In this document: piece after piece, positions 31,924 to 41,677 of the stretch
How the letters are laid out: the number at the start of each line of letters is the position of its first letter
Position numbering within the stretch: position 1 is the stretch's first letter
Assembly (NCBI RefSeq): GCF_029959445.1
Contig: NZ_JASCOR010000018.1
Coordinates: 1-44,437, forward strand
Source of the DNA: Stenotrophomonas sp. PS02298
GTDB taxonomy: Bacteria; Pseudomonadota; Gammaproteobacteria; Xanthomonadales; Xanthomonadaceae
Direction: 5' to 3'
Length of the DNA: 44,437 nucleotides
The notes under the pieces: model-generated
Databases searched by the model: none
Told to the model about the DNA's origin: nothing
What the model saw: only the letters and a program-made list of their open reading frames with translations
Made by a program: the position numbers and the translations under genes

Positions 31924-33198
31924 ATGGAACCTTTGGATTCACTCAACCTATGGATGGAGCGCCTGCGTGACCGGGCGCGCAACGTCAGCTTCGGTCGCTT
32001 CCTGTGGAAGCGCTTCCTCGACGACCGTCTGTTCCAGGCCGCCGGTTCGCTGGCCTACACCACGGTGTTCGCACTGGTGCCGTTGGCGATTGTCGTGTTC
32101 GGGGTGCTGTCGGCGTTCCCTATGTTCGATCGTTGGAGCGAGGCGCTGAGCGACTATGTGTTCTCCAATTTCGTGCCCTCGGCGGCACGTGCGGCCGAAG
32201 GCTATCTGAAACAGTTCTCGGCCAGCGCCGGGCAGCTGACGGCGGCCGGCTTCCTGGCCCTGGTGGTGTCGCTGCTGATCACCCTCAACAGCGTCGAGCA
32301 GACCTTCAACCGGATCTGGCGGGTGGCGTCGGCGCGGCCGCAGCTGACCCGCTTCCTGGTCTATTGGACGGTGTTGACGCTGGGCGCCTTGCTGGCCGCT
32401 GCCTCGCTGGCGATCTCGGCCAAAGTGTTGTCGCTGCCCTTGTTCGGCACCACCGAGGGCCGTTGGCTGGCCGATCTTGGCCTGCGACTGACACCGGTGC
32501 TGATCGAATTCGTCTGCGTGGTGCTGATCTACCGGGTGGTGCCGCACCACACGGTGAAGTGGCGCCACGCCATTCCCGGTGCGCTGCTGGCGGTGCTGAT
32601 GCTGGAGCTGGTGAAGTGGGGCATGGGCCTGTACCTGGGCAGCTTCCAGTCCTATCAGAAGCTCTATGGCACGGTGGCCTTCGTGCCGATCCTGTTGCTG
32701 TGGATCTACCTGAGCTGGGTGTCGGTACTGCTGGGTGCGTCACTGGCCTCATCGATCGCCGCCTTCCGCTATCAACCGGCGGCAATGCGGCTGCCACAGG
32801 GCTGCGAGCTCTATGGCCTGCTGCGTCTGCTGGGACGCTTCCGCGAGGCGCGGCAACGAGGGCAGGGGCTGGATGAAGACCAGCTGTTGCTGCTGGAACC
32901 CATGCTCACCGACTCCTTGCTGCAGCAGTTGCTGGAGCAGATGGAAGCTATTGGCGTGCTGCGCCGTGACGAGCGTGGGGAGTGGTTGCTGGCGCGCGAC
33001 CTGGACGGCATCAGCCTGCATGAACTGTACGAAAGCGCGCAGCTGCGTATTCCCGCCGCCGAGGAATACCTGCCGATGCGCGAGGATAGCCTCGGGCAAG
33101 CGGCCTGCGATGCCCTGGATCAACTACGTCTGCCGTTGCGCGAACTGCTCAAGCGCCGTGTGGATGACATCTATGTAGAGCGCGGAGAGAGTCGATGA
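31924..33198 (+). CDS. YihY/virulence factor BrkB family membrane protein
   Basis: The 424-residue protein has the six-helix YihY (formerly RNase BN) core in its first 280 residues, with the typical SLAYTTVFALVPLAIVVFGVLS, SLLITLNSVEQTFNRIWRV and KLYGTVAFVPILLLWIYLSW segments. A cytoplasmic C-terminal extension of about 130 residues has a winged-helix-like pattern, ending in a charged tail. The family's molecular function is not settled and the old RNase BN assignment is wrong. I chose ATG 31924. The stop overlaps the next start (ATGA). Confidence 0.92.
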   Translation: MEPLDSLNLWMERLRDRARNVSFGRFLWKRFLDDRLFQAAGSLAYTTVFALVPLAIVVFGVLSAFPMFDRWSEALSDYVFSNFVPSAARAAEGYLKQFSASAGQLTAAGFLALVVSLLITLNSVEQTFNRIWRVASARPQLTRFLVYWTVLTLGALLAAASLAISAKVLSLPLFGTTEGRWLADLGLRLTPVLIEFVCVVLIYRVVPHHTVKWRHAIPGALLAVLMLELVKWGMGLYLGSFQSYQKLYGTVAFVPILLLWIYLSWVSVLLGASLASSIAAFRYQPAAMRLPQGCELYGLLRLLGRFREARQRGQGLDEDQLLLLEPMLTDSLLQQLLEQMEAIGVLRRDERGEWLLARDLDGISLHELYESAQLRIPAAEEYLPMREDSLGQAACDALDQLRLPLRELLKRRVDDIYVERGESR

Positions 33199-33758
33199 TC
33201 AAGAAGTTTGTTCCCGTCGCGCTGCTGGCTCTGGCCCTGGCAGCGTGCAAGCCCGAGCAGGCGCCTCTCGCCGTGCCGGCTGCCGCACCCGAGACACCGG
33301 CCGCGCCTGAGGCGACCCAGCCCAGCGTGGTGCAGCAGACGGTGGAAGTACCGCAGCTGCAGGTGCCAACCGTGGATGGCAAGAGCTATGACCTGGCCAG
33401 TCACCGTGGGCAATGGGTGGTGGTGAATTTCTGGGCTACCTGGTGCGCGCCCTGCCTGCAGGAAATGCCCGAGTTGTCGGCGCTGCACGCCATGCGCAGC
33501 AACGTGGAAGTGGTTGGCCTGGCCTATGAGGACATCGAACTGGACGAGATGCAGGCCTTCCTGAAGGAGCATCCGGTGGCCTATCCGATCGCCATCATCG
33601 ACACCTTCAGTCCGCCCAAGGACTTCGCGACGCCGCGTGGCTTGCCGATGACCTACCTGATCGGGCCGGACGGCAAGGTGGCCAGGCAGTTCCTGGGTCC
33701 GGTGAATGCACAAGAGATCGAGCAGGCGATTGTGGCTGCCGGGGGTAAGGCGATTTAA
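33195..33758 (+). CDS. Thioredoxin-like (TlpA/ResA family) lipoprotein
   Basis: The 187-residue protein begins with a lipoprotein signal peptide and lipobox LAAC (Cys18), a Pro/Ala-rich linker (about 20-50), and a thioredoxin fold with the redox motif WCAPC (Cys84/Cys87) in VVNFWATWCAPC. The cis-proline region is RGLPMTYLI. It should sit in the periplasm anchored to a membrane and act as a thiol-disulfide reductase. It overlaps the YihY-family gene by four bases, so it is co-expressed with it. Partner proteins are unknown. Confidence 0.94.
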   Translation: MIKKFVPVALLALALAACKPEQAPLAVPAAAPETPAAPEATQPSVVQQTVEVPQLQVPTVDGKSYDLASHRGQWVVVNFWATWCAPCLQEMPELSALHAMRSNVEVVGLAYEDIELDEMQAFLKEHPVAYPIAIIDTFSPPKDFATPRGLPMTYLIGPDGKVARQFLGPVNAQEIEQAIVAAGGKAI

Positions 33759-34166
33759 AGGGATGGTGGTTTTTCGCGGGAGGTAGCTTCTAGGCCACAG
33801 CAAAAAGCTTTGAAGCCAAGAGCACCCCTCCCCAACCCTCCCCTTCGCTGCGCGAAAGGGAGGGAGCAAAAGCGGCGCCGCGATTATCGGGCAGATTGCC
33901 GAGAACAGCCCCCTCCCTTTCGCGTAGCGAAGGGGAGGGTTGGGGAGGGGTAGCTTTTCAGCTCTCCACGCAATGCCAACTTCGCGGCTTACGCCGTTTC
34001 TACAGCTCCTGCGACATGGCTGGGAATGCCCTTGCCGAGCATGGCTCGGCACTACAAGCCCCTCTCCCGTTCACGCGAGAGGGACTGGGGTGAGGGCAGC
34101 CTTTGGGGTATTGCCGGGAAAGCTCCTGCCGAGCATGGCTCGGCACTACAAGGCGCTGGTGGCGCG
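33759..34166. other. Repeat-rich convergent intergenic region
   Basis: The 408-bp gap holds an inverted pair of GGGAGGG-type repeats (33823-33868 and 33906-33953), a GTAGGAGC-type element in reverse (33979-34003), two reverse SMAG-like palindromes (34033-34055, 34127-34149) and between them a CCTCTCCCG/CGCGAGAGG hairpin strip (34058-34098). SMAG plus this strip repeats the composition of the 109-bp unit at 16.4-16.8 kb. No gene is seen. Confidence 0.85.
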
Positions 34167-34964
34167 CTATGGCTTGGCGGCTTCTTCATCCACAACGAAC
34201 GGGGGAATCGGCTTTACCACGCCGTACCTCTCCTTCTTGGGTCTGCCTGGCAGCGGTGGCAGTTCGACCACCGGTTCATCGATGTGGGTATCCGGCAGGC
34301 GATCCAGCAGGTCGCGGATCAGGGTCAGGCGGCCACGCTTCTGGTCATTGAAATCCACCAGTGTCCATGGCGCCTGCGCGGTGTGGGTGGCCTCCAGCAT
34401 GGCTTCGCGGGCCTGCGTGTAGGCGTTGTATTCCTGCCGCGATTTCAGGTCGATCGGTGACAGCTTCCAGCCCTTGAGTGGATCATCGCGGCGCTCGGCA
34501 AAGCGCTTTTCCTGCTGCTCCTGGTCCACGCACAGCCAGTACTTGAACAGCAGGATGCCATCGTCGACCAGCAGTTTCTCGAACGCCGGAGCCTGCTTGA
34601 GGAAGTCTTTGTACTGTGCATCGGTGCAATAGCCCATCACCTTTTCAACGCCCGCACGGTTGTACCAGCTGCGGTCCATCAGCACGATCTCGCCGGCGGC
34701 GGGCAGGTGCGCGATATGGCGCTGGAAATACCACTGGCTGTCTTCGCGTTCGCTGGGCTTGGGCAAGGCCACTACCCGGCACTGGCGCGGATTGACGTGC
34801 TTGGCGATGTCCTGGATCACGCCACCCTTGCCGGCGGTGTCGCGTCCTTCGAACAACACCAACACGCGTTGCCCGCAGTGCTGGGCCCAGCGGGCCATGT
34901 TGGCCAGTTCCAGCTGCATCGGTTCCAGCAACGCTTCGTACTGTTTGCGCTTGAGCTTGCCCAT
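34167..34964 (-). CDS. ppk2: Polyphosphate kinase 2
   Basis: PPK2 transfers phosphate between polyphosphate and nucleotides (chiefly making GTP or ATP from the diphosphate). The 265-residue protein has the Walker A motif EGRDTAGKGG (39-48), the lid-region KPSEREDSQWYFQRH and Walker B-like VLMDRSWYNRAGVE (94-107). It is a single-domain enzyme. ATG 34964 is chosen with AAGGAG 5 nt upstream; the GTG at 34970 lies inside that Shine-Dalgarno and is rejected. It sits 41 bp downstream of the O-GlcNAc-transferase homologue on the same strand. Nucleotide preference cannot be fixed by eye. Confidence 0.95.
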   Translation of the reverse strand: MGKLKRKQYEALLEPMQLELANMARWAQHCGQRVLVLFEGRDTAGKGGVIQDIAKHVNPRQCRVVALPKPSEREDSQWYFQRHIAHLPAAGEIVLMDRSWYNRAGVEKVMGYCTDAQYKDFLKQAPAFEKLLVDDGILLFKYWLCVDQEQQEKRFAERRDDPLKGWKLSPIDLKSRQEYNAYTQAREAMLEATHTAQAPWTLVDFNDQKRGRLTLIRDLLDRLPDTHIDEPVVELPPLPGRPKKERYGVVKPIPPFVVDEEAAKP

Positions 34965-35005
34965 GGACACTCCTTGTGGAGTGCCGAGCCTAACCCAATC
35001 GCATG

Positions 35006-36718
35006 TCAGCCAATGTCTGCACCACGCCAGCCGTTGGCGCTGGCCAGTTGCTGCAGCAGCTGGGCCAGGTCACTGGCGACGCCGGCCATGTCGAACACGC
35101 TGCTACGCTCGCGGGCTTCGGCCAGCCGCTGGCGCGTGGCCTGCAGGGCGGCAGTATCGTTGCCCAGTGCAATTGCCTTGGCGATGAAGGTCTGGTCATC
35201 GGCGACATTCATGTCATCCATGCCGAGGTGATGGTTGAGGCTGCCCGCCACCCGCGCGGCAAACGTGCTGCCGGGTGCCGTCAACACCGGGCAGCCAGCC
35301 CATAGCGCGTCGGAGGCGGTGGTGTGGGCGTTGTAGGGGTGTGTGTCCAGGAACAGATCGGCATGCTGGTAGCGGGCCAGATACTGCGGATGCGGCAGTT
35401 TGCGCATGAACACCAGGCGGGCTGGATCCACGCCGCGCTGGCGGGCGACGTCCTGCAGGCGCTGATCCGCCTTGCCTGGGCCGGATAGCAGCCACAGCAC
35501 GCTGCCGGGCACGCCCAGCAGCACCTGCAGCAGGCGTTCGACGCTGCGCGGGTTGAGCTTGTAGCTGTTGTTGAAGCAACAGAACACCACGCCGGCTTCC
35601 GGCAGGCCACAGTCGCCGCGCGACGGTGGCGACTGAATGATGCGGGTGTTGTCCGAGGGCTGGAAGGCGCGCGGCAGGCGCAGAACCCTTTCGCTGAAGC
35701 CTGATTCCAGCGCCGATGGCAGCACGAACCCATCGGCGACGACGTAGTCGATCCACGGCGCGCCGGACGTGCCGGGGTAGGCCAGCCAGTTCAACTGCAG
35801 CGGAGCAGGGCGCATGGCCAGTACTTCGGGTGTGCCGCCGCCACCCCAGCCGCGCAGGTCGAACAGTAGATCGATGCCTGCGTTGCGGATGCGCTGGGCT
35901 ATCGCCGCATGCGCTTGGCCGCTGACGTCGTGCAGTTGTTCCGCAGCGGCGTGCAGGCGTTGGCGGATGCTGCTGCCATCGTCGCGGTTGAGTGCGAACA
36001 GGTGGACCTGCAATTGCGGCTGCGCGCGCAGCTGCTCGAACAGGGCGACCGTCAGCAGCCCGGTCGGGTGCGCACCGAAGCCGTTGGACAGGAAGCCGAC
36101 GCGCAGCGCGCCGTGTGCACGCACCTGCGTTGCAGGCAGGCGCGGAATGGCTTGGGCAAGCACGCCGGCACGTTGCCGCGCACAGGCCAGTTGTTCGGCG
36201 GCGCTGGCATCCTCGCTGAGAAAGGCGAACGGCTCCACGGCGGGATTGCCTTGCGCTACCGCGCGCCGCACTTGTTGCGAGAGCGCATCGATATCGCGCC
36301 AGTCGCAGAGCCGGCGCTGCCAGTTCAGACGCTGTGCGGCCATATAGGCCTCGTCCGGTGCCAGGGCATGCGCGCGTCGATAGGCATCGGCGGCGGCTTC
36401 GGGCTGGTTGGCATCTTCCAATACATGACCCAGCCACAAGGCCATGCCGGGGTGCTGCGGAGCGAGCTGGCAGGCCTGCTGCAGCAGTGCGGCGGCTTCG
36501 TCATGCCTGCCTTGCATCCAACGGGCGCGCCCGAGCCGGGCGAGGGCTTCGGGGTGTTGTGGACGCAGCTGCAGGGCTCTGGATGCTGCGGCTTCACCTG
36601 CACGCACATCGCCGATGCCAAGTTCTGCATCGGCCAGCATCACCCAGGCGATGAAGTCACCGGGCTGGCGGGTGACGGCATGGCGGAGCTGGTCGCGTTC
36701 GTTGAGGGCGTTGGTCAT
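35006..36718 (-). CDS. TPR-containing GT41 glycosyltransferase, bacterial O-GlcNAc-transferase homologue
   Basis: The 570-residue protein has N-terminal tetratricopeptide repeats (about 1-135), a linker helix region and a two-lobed GT-B catalytic region. It corresponds to the Xanthomonas campestris OGT homologue whose crystal structures were used to model human OGT. The catalytic-site histidine lies in NGFGAHPTG (His217) and the UDP-binding lysine in NNSYKLNP (Lys387), each one residue before the X. campestris numbers I recall (218, 388). DTHPYNAHTTASDALW is the nucleotide-sugar signature. The bacterial substrate is unknown. Upstream lies a repeat block separating it from prfA. Confidence 0.94.
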   Translation of the reverse strand: MTNALNERDQLRHAVTRQPGDFIAWVMLADAELGIGDVRAGEAAASRALQLRPQHPEALARLGRARWMQGRHDEAAALLQQACQLAPQHPGMALWLGHVLEDANQPEAAADAYRRAHALAPDEAYMAAQRLNWQRRLCDWRDIDALSQQVRRAVAQGNPAVEPFAFLSEDASAAEQLACARQRAGVLAQAIPRLPATQVRAHGALRVGFLSNGFGAHPTGLLTVALFEQLRAQPQLQVHLFALNRDDGSSIRQRLHAAAEQLHDVSGQAHAAIAQRIRNAGIDLLFDLRGWGGGGTPEVLAMRPAPLQLNWLAYPGTSGAPWIDYVVADGFVLPSALESGFSERVLRLPRAFQPSDNTRIIQSPPSRGDCGLPEAGVVFCCFNNSYKLNPRSVERLLQVLLGVPGSVLWLLSGPGKADQRLQDVARQRGVDPARLVFMRKLPHPQYLARYQHADLFLDTHPYNAHTTASDALWAGCPVLTAPGSTFAARVAGSLNHHLGMDDMNVADDQTFIAKAIALGNDTAALQATRQRLAEARERSSVFDMAGVASDLAQLLQQLASANGWRGADIG

Positions 36719-36725
36719 TGTGCTT

Positions 36726-36902
36726 GCTTTGCTCCCTCCCTTGCGCGTAGCGCAGGGGAGGGTTGGGGAGGGGTAGCTGTTGATTTTGCTCTGGGCTGGC
36801 GACTAAGGCCAAATCCAGAGGCAGCTGCCAAAGCCAAAGCCAAAGCCAAAGCTACCCCTCCCCAGCCCTCCCCTATGCTTCGCATAAGGGAGGGAGCAAA
36901 GC
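36726..36902. repeat. Inverted GGGAGGG repeats flanking a GCCAAA microsatellite
   Basis: A forward repeat (36726-36776) and its inverse (36850-36902) flank a short spacer containing GCCAAA repeated just over four times (36827-36852). The repeats begin and end immediately beside the OGT-homologue start (36718) and the prfA stop (36925), so any promoter for the OGT homologue must lie within or across them. Confidence 0.85.
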
Positions 36903-36924
36903 AGGTGCTGCGTGCTGGAGGGGG

Positions 36925-38010
36925 TTACGTCCCTTCAGCCAGGCGCGCCAGCTCATCCACCTGGTGTTCGTGCTGCAGGCGTGCGATCAGGTCGTCGAGG
37001 CCGCCTTCGATGATGTTGGGCAAGTCATACAAGGTAAGGCCTTCGACGCGGTGGTCGGTGATGCGACCCTGCGGGAAGCTGTAGGTGCGGATGCGCTGGC
37101 TGCGATCGCCACTGCCTACCTGCAGGCGGCGCGACTCGGCCTGGGCTGCGGCCTGCTTGCTGCGCTCGGCATCCAGCAGCTGCGCCTTCAGTCGCTTCAT
37201 CGCCTTGTCGCGATTGGCGTGCTGGCTGCGCTCGGTCTGGCATTCCACCACCACGCCGGTGGGGACGTGGGTGATGCGGATGGCTGACTCGGTCTTGTTG
37301 ACGTGCTGGCCGCCGGCGCCGGAGGAACGGAACGTGTCCACCTTCAGATCCGCCGGGTTGATCACCACGTCTTCGACATCGTCGGCTTCGGGGATGATCG
37401 CTACCGTCGCTGCAGAGGTGTGGATGCGGCCCTGCGATTCGGTGGCTGGCACGCGCTGCACGCGGTGCGTTCCGGATTCGAACTTCAGCCTGGAATAGGC
37501 GCCGCGGCCAACCACGCGTGCCACGATTTCCTTGTAGCCGCCGTGTTCGCCGGGGTTGTCGGACTCGACTTCCACCTTCCAGCCCTGGCGCTCGGCATAG
37601 CGGGCGTACATGCGGAACAGGTCGCCGGCAAAAATCGCCGCCTCGTCGCCACCGGTGCCTGCGCGCACTTCCAGGAACAGGTTGCCTTCGTCGCGCGGGT
37701 CACGTGGCACCAACAGCAGCGCCAGTTCCTCGTCCAATGCCTGCAGGCGGGCCTGCGCGGCGCTGATTTCTTCCTCGGCCAGCTCGCGCAGTTCCGGGTC
37801 ATTGCGCATGGCTTCGGCCGAGGCCAGGTCTTCCAGCGCACGGGTTTCGTTCGCCAATGCAGTGGCGATGGGTTCCAGTTGCGAGAACTCACGGGAAAAA
37901 TTGCGGAAGCGCTCGTTGTCGGCGACCACATCGGGGTCGGAAAGCAGGCGTTCCAGTTCTTCTCGGCGCTCGGCCAGTGCCAGCAGCTTACGGCGCAGGG
38001 TCGGCGTCAT
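36925..38010 (-). CDS. prfA: Peptide chain release factor 1
   Basis: RF1 reads UAA and UAG stop codons and triggers peptide release. The 361-residue protein has the codon-recognition tripeptide PAT (188-190) and the GGQ motif (233-235), whose Gln235 is the target of PrmC, encoded at 3835 in this window. I chose ATG 38010, with GAGGA 5 nt upstream; ATG 38013 directly abuts that signal. It overlaps hemA by 23 bp, the conserved hemA-prfA arrangement. Confidence 0.97.
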   Translation of the reverse strand: MTPTLRRKLLALAERREELERLLSDPDVVADNERFRNFSREFSQLEPIATALANETRALEDLASAEAMRNDPELRELAEEEISAAQARLQALDEELALLLVPRDPRDEGNLFLEVRAGTGGDEAAIFAGDLFRMYARYAERQGWKVEVESDNPGEHGGYKEIVARVVGRGAYSRLKFESGTHRVQRVPATESQGRIHTSAATVAIIPEADDVEDVVINPADLKVDTFRSSGAGGQHVNKTESAIRITHVPTGVVVECQTERSQHANRDKAMKRLKAQLLDAERSKQAAAQAESRRLQVGSGDRSQRIRTYSFPQGRITDHRVEGLTLYDLPNIIEGGLDDLIARLQHEHQVDELARLAEGT

Positions 38011-39271
38011 CATTCCTCGCAGCGGGGTGGTGATACCCGGGGGTGGCCGGGAACAGGCGCTCGGCGGCGCGGGTGAGATCGGTATCGCCATCCTGCGCGG
38101 CTTGGCGCAGGGCGGCGGTGGGTGGATGCAGCAGGCGGTTGGTCAGGCCGTGCGCCAGCTGCTCCAGTACTTCGTCGGGGAGTTTGCCATGCGCCAGCTG
38201 TTGCCGGGCCTTGGCCAGCAATTCGGCGCGGGTGGCCTCGCCGAATGCGCGCAGTTGCCGGATCGGCGCCTGCAGGCGAGTGGCGCGCAGGTTCTCCAGG
38301 TAGCGGGTGACCTGCAGGTCGATGATGGATTCGGCCTCGGCGGCGGCCTCGCGGCGGCCGCGGCGGTTTTCTTCCACGGCCCGTTCCAGGTCATCCACGG
38401 TGTACAGGTAGGCATCGGCCAGCGTGCCAACCTCGGCTTCGATGTCGCGCGGTACGGCCAGGTCGAACAGCAGCATCGGCTTGTGCCGGCGCAGGCGCAA
38501 CGCGTTGGCGACCTGGCGGTGCAGGATCACCGGCTCGCGCGCGGCGGTGGCCGAGAACACCACATCGGCTTCGCCCAGATGGCGCTCCAGCTCGGTCAAG
38601 GGCAGCGCCACGCCGCCGTGCCGGCTGGCCAGGTCCTGGGCATTGGCCAGGGTGCGATTGGCGATGAGCAGCCGCTTCACCTTGGCATCGCTCAGATGCT
38701 TGGCGACCAGCTCCATGGTCTCGCCGGCACCGACCAGCAGCACGGTGGATTCATCCATGCGTGCAAACGAGTCCTGCGCCAGCCGCACCGCGGTGGAAGC
38801 CACCGAGATTGGATTGGCGCCGACGCGGGTGTCGGTGCGGGCACGCTTGGCCACGGTGAAGGTCTGCTGGAACAACCGGTCCAATTGTTGCCCGATTGCG
38901 CCGCTGTCGTGGGCCAGCGCCCAGGCATCTTTCACCTGGCCCAGGATCTGCGGCTCGCCGAGCACCATCGAGTCCAGGCCGGTGGCGACCCGGAACAGGT
39001 GGCGCACGGCCTCAGCGTCGCTGTGCTGGTAGAGGTAGCCCTGCAGGCTGCCGGCGTGGTGCTCCAGCCAGTGGCTCAAGGCCTTGCTGTCCTCGGCAAC
39101 GGCATACAGCTCGGTGCGGTTGCAGGTGGACAGCAGCACCGCCTCGGCCAGTTGCGGGGTCTGCCGCAATGAATCCATCGCGCGCGGCAGGGCGTCTCCG
39201 CCAAAGGCAGCGCGTTCGCGCAGTTCTACCGGCGCAGTCTGGTGATTCAGTCCGAGCACCCACAGGGTCAT
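37988..39271 (-). CDS. hemA: Glutamyl-tRNA reductase
   Basis: HemA reduces glutamyl-tRNA(Glu) with NADPH to glutamate-1-semialdehyde, the first committed step of tetrapyrrole synthesis. The 427-residue protein has the catalytic cysteine in LSTCNRTE (Cys50), [17 protein letters not shown] (97-113), an NADPH-binding [13 protein letters not shown] segment (about 176-188) and a C-terminal dimerisation helix. Its 3' end overlaps prfA. It is divergent from the TPR-protein gene with 67 bp between, so both promoters are compressed there. Confidence 0.97.
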   Translation of the reverse strand: MTLWVLGLNHQTAPVELRERAAFGGDALPRAMDSLRQTPQLAEAVLLSTCNRTELYAVAEDSKALSHWLEHHAGSLQGYLYQHSDAEAVRHLFRVATGLDSMVLGEPQILGQVKDAWALAHDSGAIGQQLDRLFQQTFTVAKRARTDTRVGANPISVASTAVRLAQDSFARMDESTVLLVGAGETMELVAKHLSDAKVKRLLIANRTLANAQDLASRHGGVALPLTELERHLGEADVVFSATAAREPVILHRQVANALRLRRHKPMLLFDLAVPRDIEAEVGTLADAYLYTVDDLERAVEENRRGRREAAAEAESIIDLQVTRYLENLRATRLQAPIRQLRAFGEATRAELLAKARQQLAHGKLPDEVLEQLAHGLTNRLLHPPTAALRQAAQDGDTDLTRAAERLFPATPGYHHPAARNDDADPAP

Positions 39272-39338
39272 CTGTTCAGTTGCTTGCGATAAGCTGCTGG
39301 CTGTTGAAGGCCGCCATTTTACGGCCCGGTTGCGTCAG

Positions 39339-41021
39339 ATGCCCGTATTCAATCGCATATGCACCGTTCTGTTGCTTTCCCTGCCGGTTTTTCCGGTGCT
39401 GGCGGCCCCCCTTGCGCCGGTCCAGGCGCCATTGGCGGCCGAAGGCCTGCCGCTGACCCCGGTGCTGGCCGGCGAATTCTCGCTGCAGGCTGGCAAGTTG
39501 CCCGATGCCGCCCGCTGGTACCTGCAGGCCGCCCAGGAAGCCAAGGGCGACGTGGGCCTGGCTGAACGCGCCACCCGCATCGCCATGCTGGCCGATGATG
39601 CCGACCGCGCCGAACAGGCGCTGGCGCTGTGGGCGCAGCGTGACCCTGGTTCGGTCGCGGTGCGCGGCACCCGTGGTGCGCTGGCCATGCGCAATGGTGA
39701 TGCCCGGCTGGCCCGCAAGGAGTTGCTGGCGGTACTGCGCTCTCCTGAGCCGCGCGCCTGGCGCTATGCGCTGCTGGCGCTGGCTACCGGTGGCCGCGAC
39801 CCGGCGGTGCCGGCACAGGTGCTGGGCATGCTGGTGGACGCCAATGCGATCCCCAATGATCTGGAGGCCTGGCAGGAGTTCGGCCGGCTGGCCCTGCGCA
39901 TGGAGCGACCGGAGTTGTCGCGGCGCATGGTCGGCGAGGTGGTCCGGCGCTTCCCGGACGAGCCGCGGGTGGCGCTGTTGCATGCGTCCCAGCTCAACCA
40001 GGCCGGCAAGAAGGACGAGGCGCTGGCCCTGCTCAAGGGCATCGAGCCCAAGGCCGAGAAGGACGAAGAGCTGCGCGGTGCGCTGGCCATCGCCTATGAC
40101 ACGTTGGGTGAAACCGCGGCCGCCGAGCATGTGCTGTCGGTCGGTGAGCAGAATCTGCAGAGCTGGGGCATGCGTGCCTCGCTGCTGGCCAAGCAGAAGG
40201 ACGATGTGGCGCTGCTGGCGCTGTATCAGGACATCGCGGCCAAGGCCAGCAAGCCCGATCCCGACCAGCGCCTGCTGCTGGGCAAGATCGCCGAATACCT
40301 GAAGCGCTACCAGGAAGCCGTGGATTGGTATCACGGCGTGCCCGGTGGCGAGCATCGCGGTGAGGCGCAGCTGCGTGCGGTCAATGCGCTGCACCTGTTG
40401 GGCGACAAGGCGCGCGCTGCCAAGGAAGTGCAGTCGATCCAGGCCGATGCCTCGCTGGACGACGATGTACGCCGTGACGCCTATCTGCTCGAATCCGAGC
40501 TGCAGCTGCGTGATGGCGAAACCAAGGCCGAGTTCGATGTGCTGGCTCGTGGCCTGGCTGCATTCCCGGATGACAGTGCCTTGCTGTACGCCCGCGCGCT
40601 GGCCTGGGAGCGCAACGACAATGTGCCGCGCGCCGAGGCTGACCTGCGCAAGGTGCTGGTGGCCGAGCCGGAGAACGTGGCGGCGCTGAACGCGCTGGGC
40701 TACACCTTGGCCGACCGCACCCAGCGCTACCAGGAGGCATTGGAGCTGATCGACCGTGCGCGCGTCGCCGAGCCGGACAATGCGGCCATCGTCGACAGCT
40801 ATGGCTGGGTGCTGTATCGGCTGGGTCGCAACGACGAGGCGCTGGTGCATCTGCGCCGCGCCTGGAGCTTGAACAAGGACCCGGAAATCGCCGCGCATGT
40901 GGGCGAGGTGCTGTGGGTGCTGGGGCAGAAAGACGAAGCCCGGCGCTACTTCGACGAGGCCCGCAAGTTGGATCCGGATAACCGCGCGCTGCAGCGTGCG
41001 ATCGAAAAGTTGGGTGTATGA
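39339..41021 (+). CDS. Exported tetratricopeptide repeat protein
   Basis: The 560-residue protein has a signal peptide (about 1-22, LLLSLPVFPVLA) and then many TPR-like helix pairs throughout, clearest near the C-terminus (for example NALGYTLADRTQRYQEALELIDRA split over about 447-470). It should be a periplasmic or outer-membrane-associated scaffold. It heads the lolB-ispE-tRNA-prs-rplY operon and overlaps lolB (ATGA). TPR genes at this position are common in gammaproteobacteria. I preferred ATG 39339 over a TTG three codons upstream. No specific partner is evident. Confidence 0.9.
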   Translation: MPVFNRICTVLLLSLPVFPVLAAPLAPVQAPLAAEGLPLTPVLAGEFSLQAGKLPDAARWYLQAAQEAKGDVGLAERATRIAMLADDADRAEQALALWAQRDPGSVAVRGTRGALAMRNGDARLARKELLAVLRSPEPRAWRYALLALATGGRDPAVPAQVLGMLVDANAIPNDLEAWQEFGRLALRMERPELSRRMVGEVVRRFPDEPRVALLHASQLNQAGKKDEALALLKGIEPKAEKDEELRGALAIAYDTLGETAAAEHVLSVGEQNLQSWGMRASLLAKQKDDVALLALYQDIAAKASKPDPDQRLLLGKIAEYLKRYQEAVDWYHGVPGGEHRGEAQLRAVNALHLLGDKARAAKEVQSIQADASLDDDVRRDAYLLESELQLRDGETKAEFDVLARGLAAFPDDSALLYARALAWERNDNVPRAEADLRKVLVAEPENVAALNALGYTLADRTQRYQEALELIDRARVAEPDNAAIVDSYGWVLYRLGRNDEALVHLRRAWSLNKDPEIAAHVGEVLWVLGQKDEARRYFDEARKLDPDNRALQRAIEKLGV

Positions 41022-41677
41022 ACGTAATGATGTGGCGGGCGCCGTTGGCGCTGCTGGTGGTAGGCACGCTCGCAGCCTGTGGTTCGGTGCCCAAGCGCCA
41101 GGCGGCGCCGGTAGCGGCTGAAGTAGCGCAGGTGTCGGCGCAGGCACAGGCGGCGGAGCAGCAGCGGCAAACCGCCTTGCGGGCGCAGCCGGACTGGTCG
41201 TTCCAGGGCCGGGTGGCGATCAGCAAGGGGCGCAACGGTGGCAACGGCCGGATCGACTGGCTGCAGCAGGGGCCTGCCTATCAGGTCAGCCTGGCTGCAC
41301 CAGTGACTCGCCAGAGCTGGCAACTCAGTGGTGGTGAGCCCGGCCAGGCGGTGCGTCTGGAGGGACTTGATGGCGGGCCGCGCACGGCCGATGACGCCGG
41401 CCAGCTGCTGTTGCAGGCCACTGGCTGGGAAATCCCGGTCGCCCAGCTGGCGGAGTGGGTGCGCGGCCTTCCCAGCGCCGGTGCCAGTCCCGAACACCTG
41501 GGCTTCGACGCCGAAGGGCGACCACGGGTACTGCGCCAGCAGGGTTGGCAGGTGGATTACCTGGACTGGTACCCGGCCGAGGCCGGGCGTCCGTCGTTGC
41601 CGCGCCGGATCGAGGCGGTCAATGGCGATGCCAAGGTCCGCCTGATCGTGGATGAATGGGGTTCGGACGCGCCATGA
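41018..41677 (+). CDS. lolB: Outer-membrane lipoprotein insertase LolB
   Basis: LolB receives lipoproteins from LolA and inserts them into the inner leaflet of the outer membrane. The 219-residue protein has a lipobox LAAC (Cys21), a long Ala/Gln-rich linker (about 26-55), then [10 protein letters not shown] and [15 protein letters not shown], typical LolB strands. It overlaps the TPR gene by four bases and ispE by four bases (ATGA), the standard lolB-ispE order. Confidence 0.95.
   Translation: MNVMMWRAPLALLVVGTLAACGSVPKRQAAPVAAEVAQVSAQAQAAEQQRQTALRAQPDWSFQGRVAISKGRNGGNGRIDWLQQGPAYQVSLAAPVTRQSWQLSGGEPGQAVRLEGLDGGPRTADDAGQLLLQATGWEIPVAQLAEWVRGLPSAGASPEHLGFDAEGRPRVLRQQGWQVDYLDWYPAEAGRPSLPRRIEAVNGDAKVRLIVDEWGSDAP

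Noticed and set aside
39276..41147. 623-codon minus-strand open frame antisense to the TPR gene
   Set aside because: Shadow of a GC-rich coding strand with no recognisable domain; the plus-strand TPR protein has a signal peptide and repeats.
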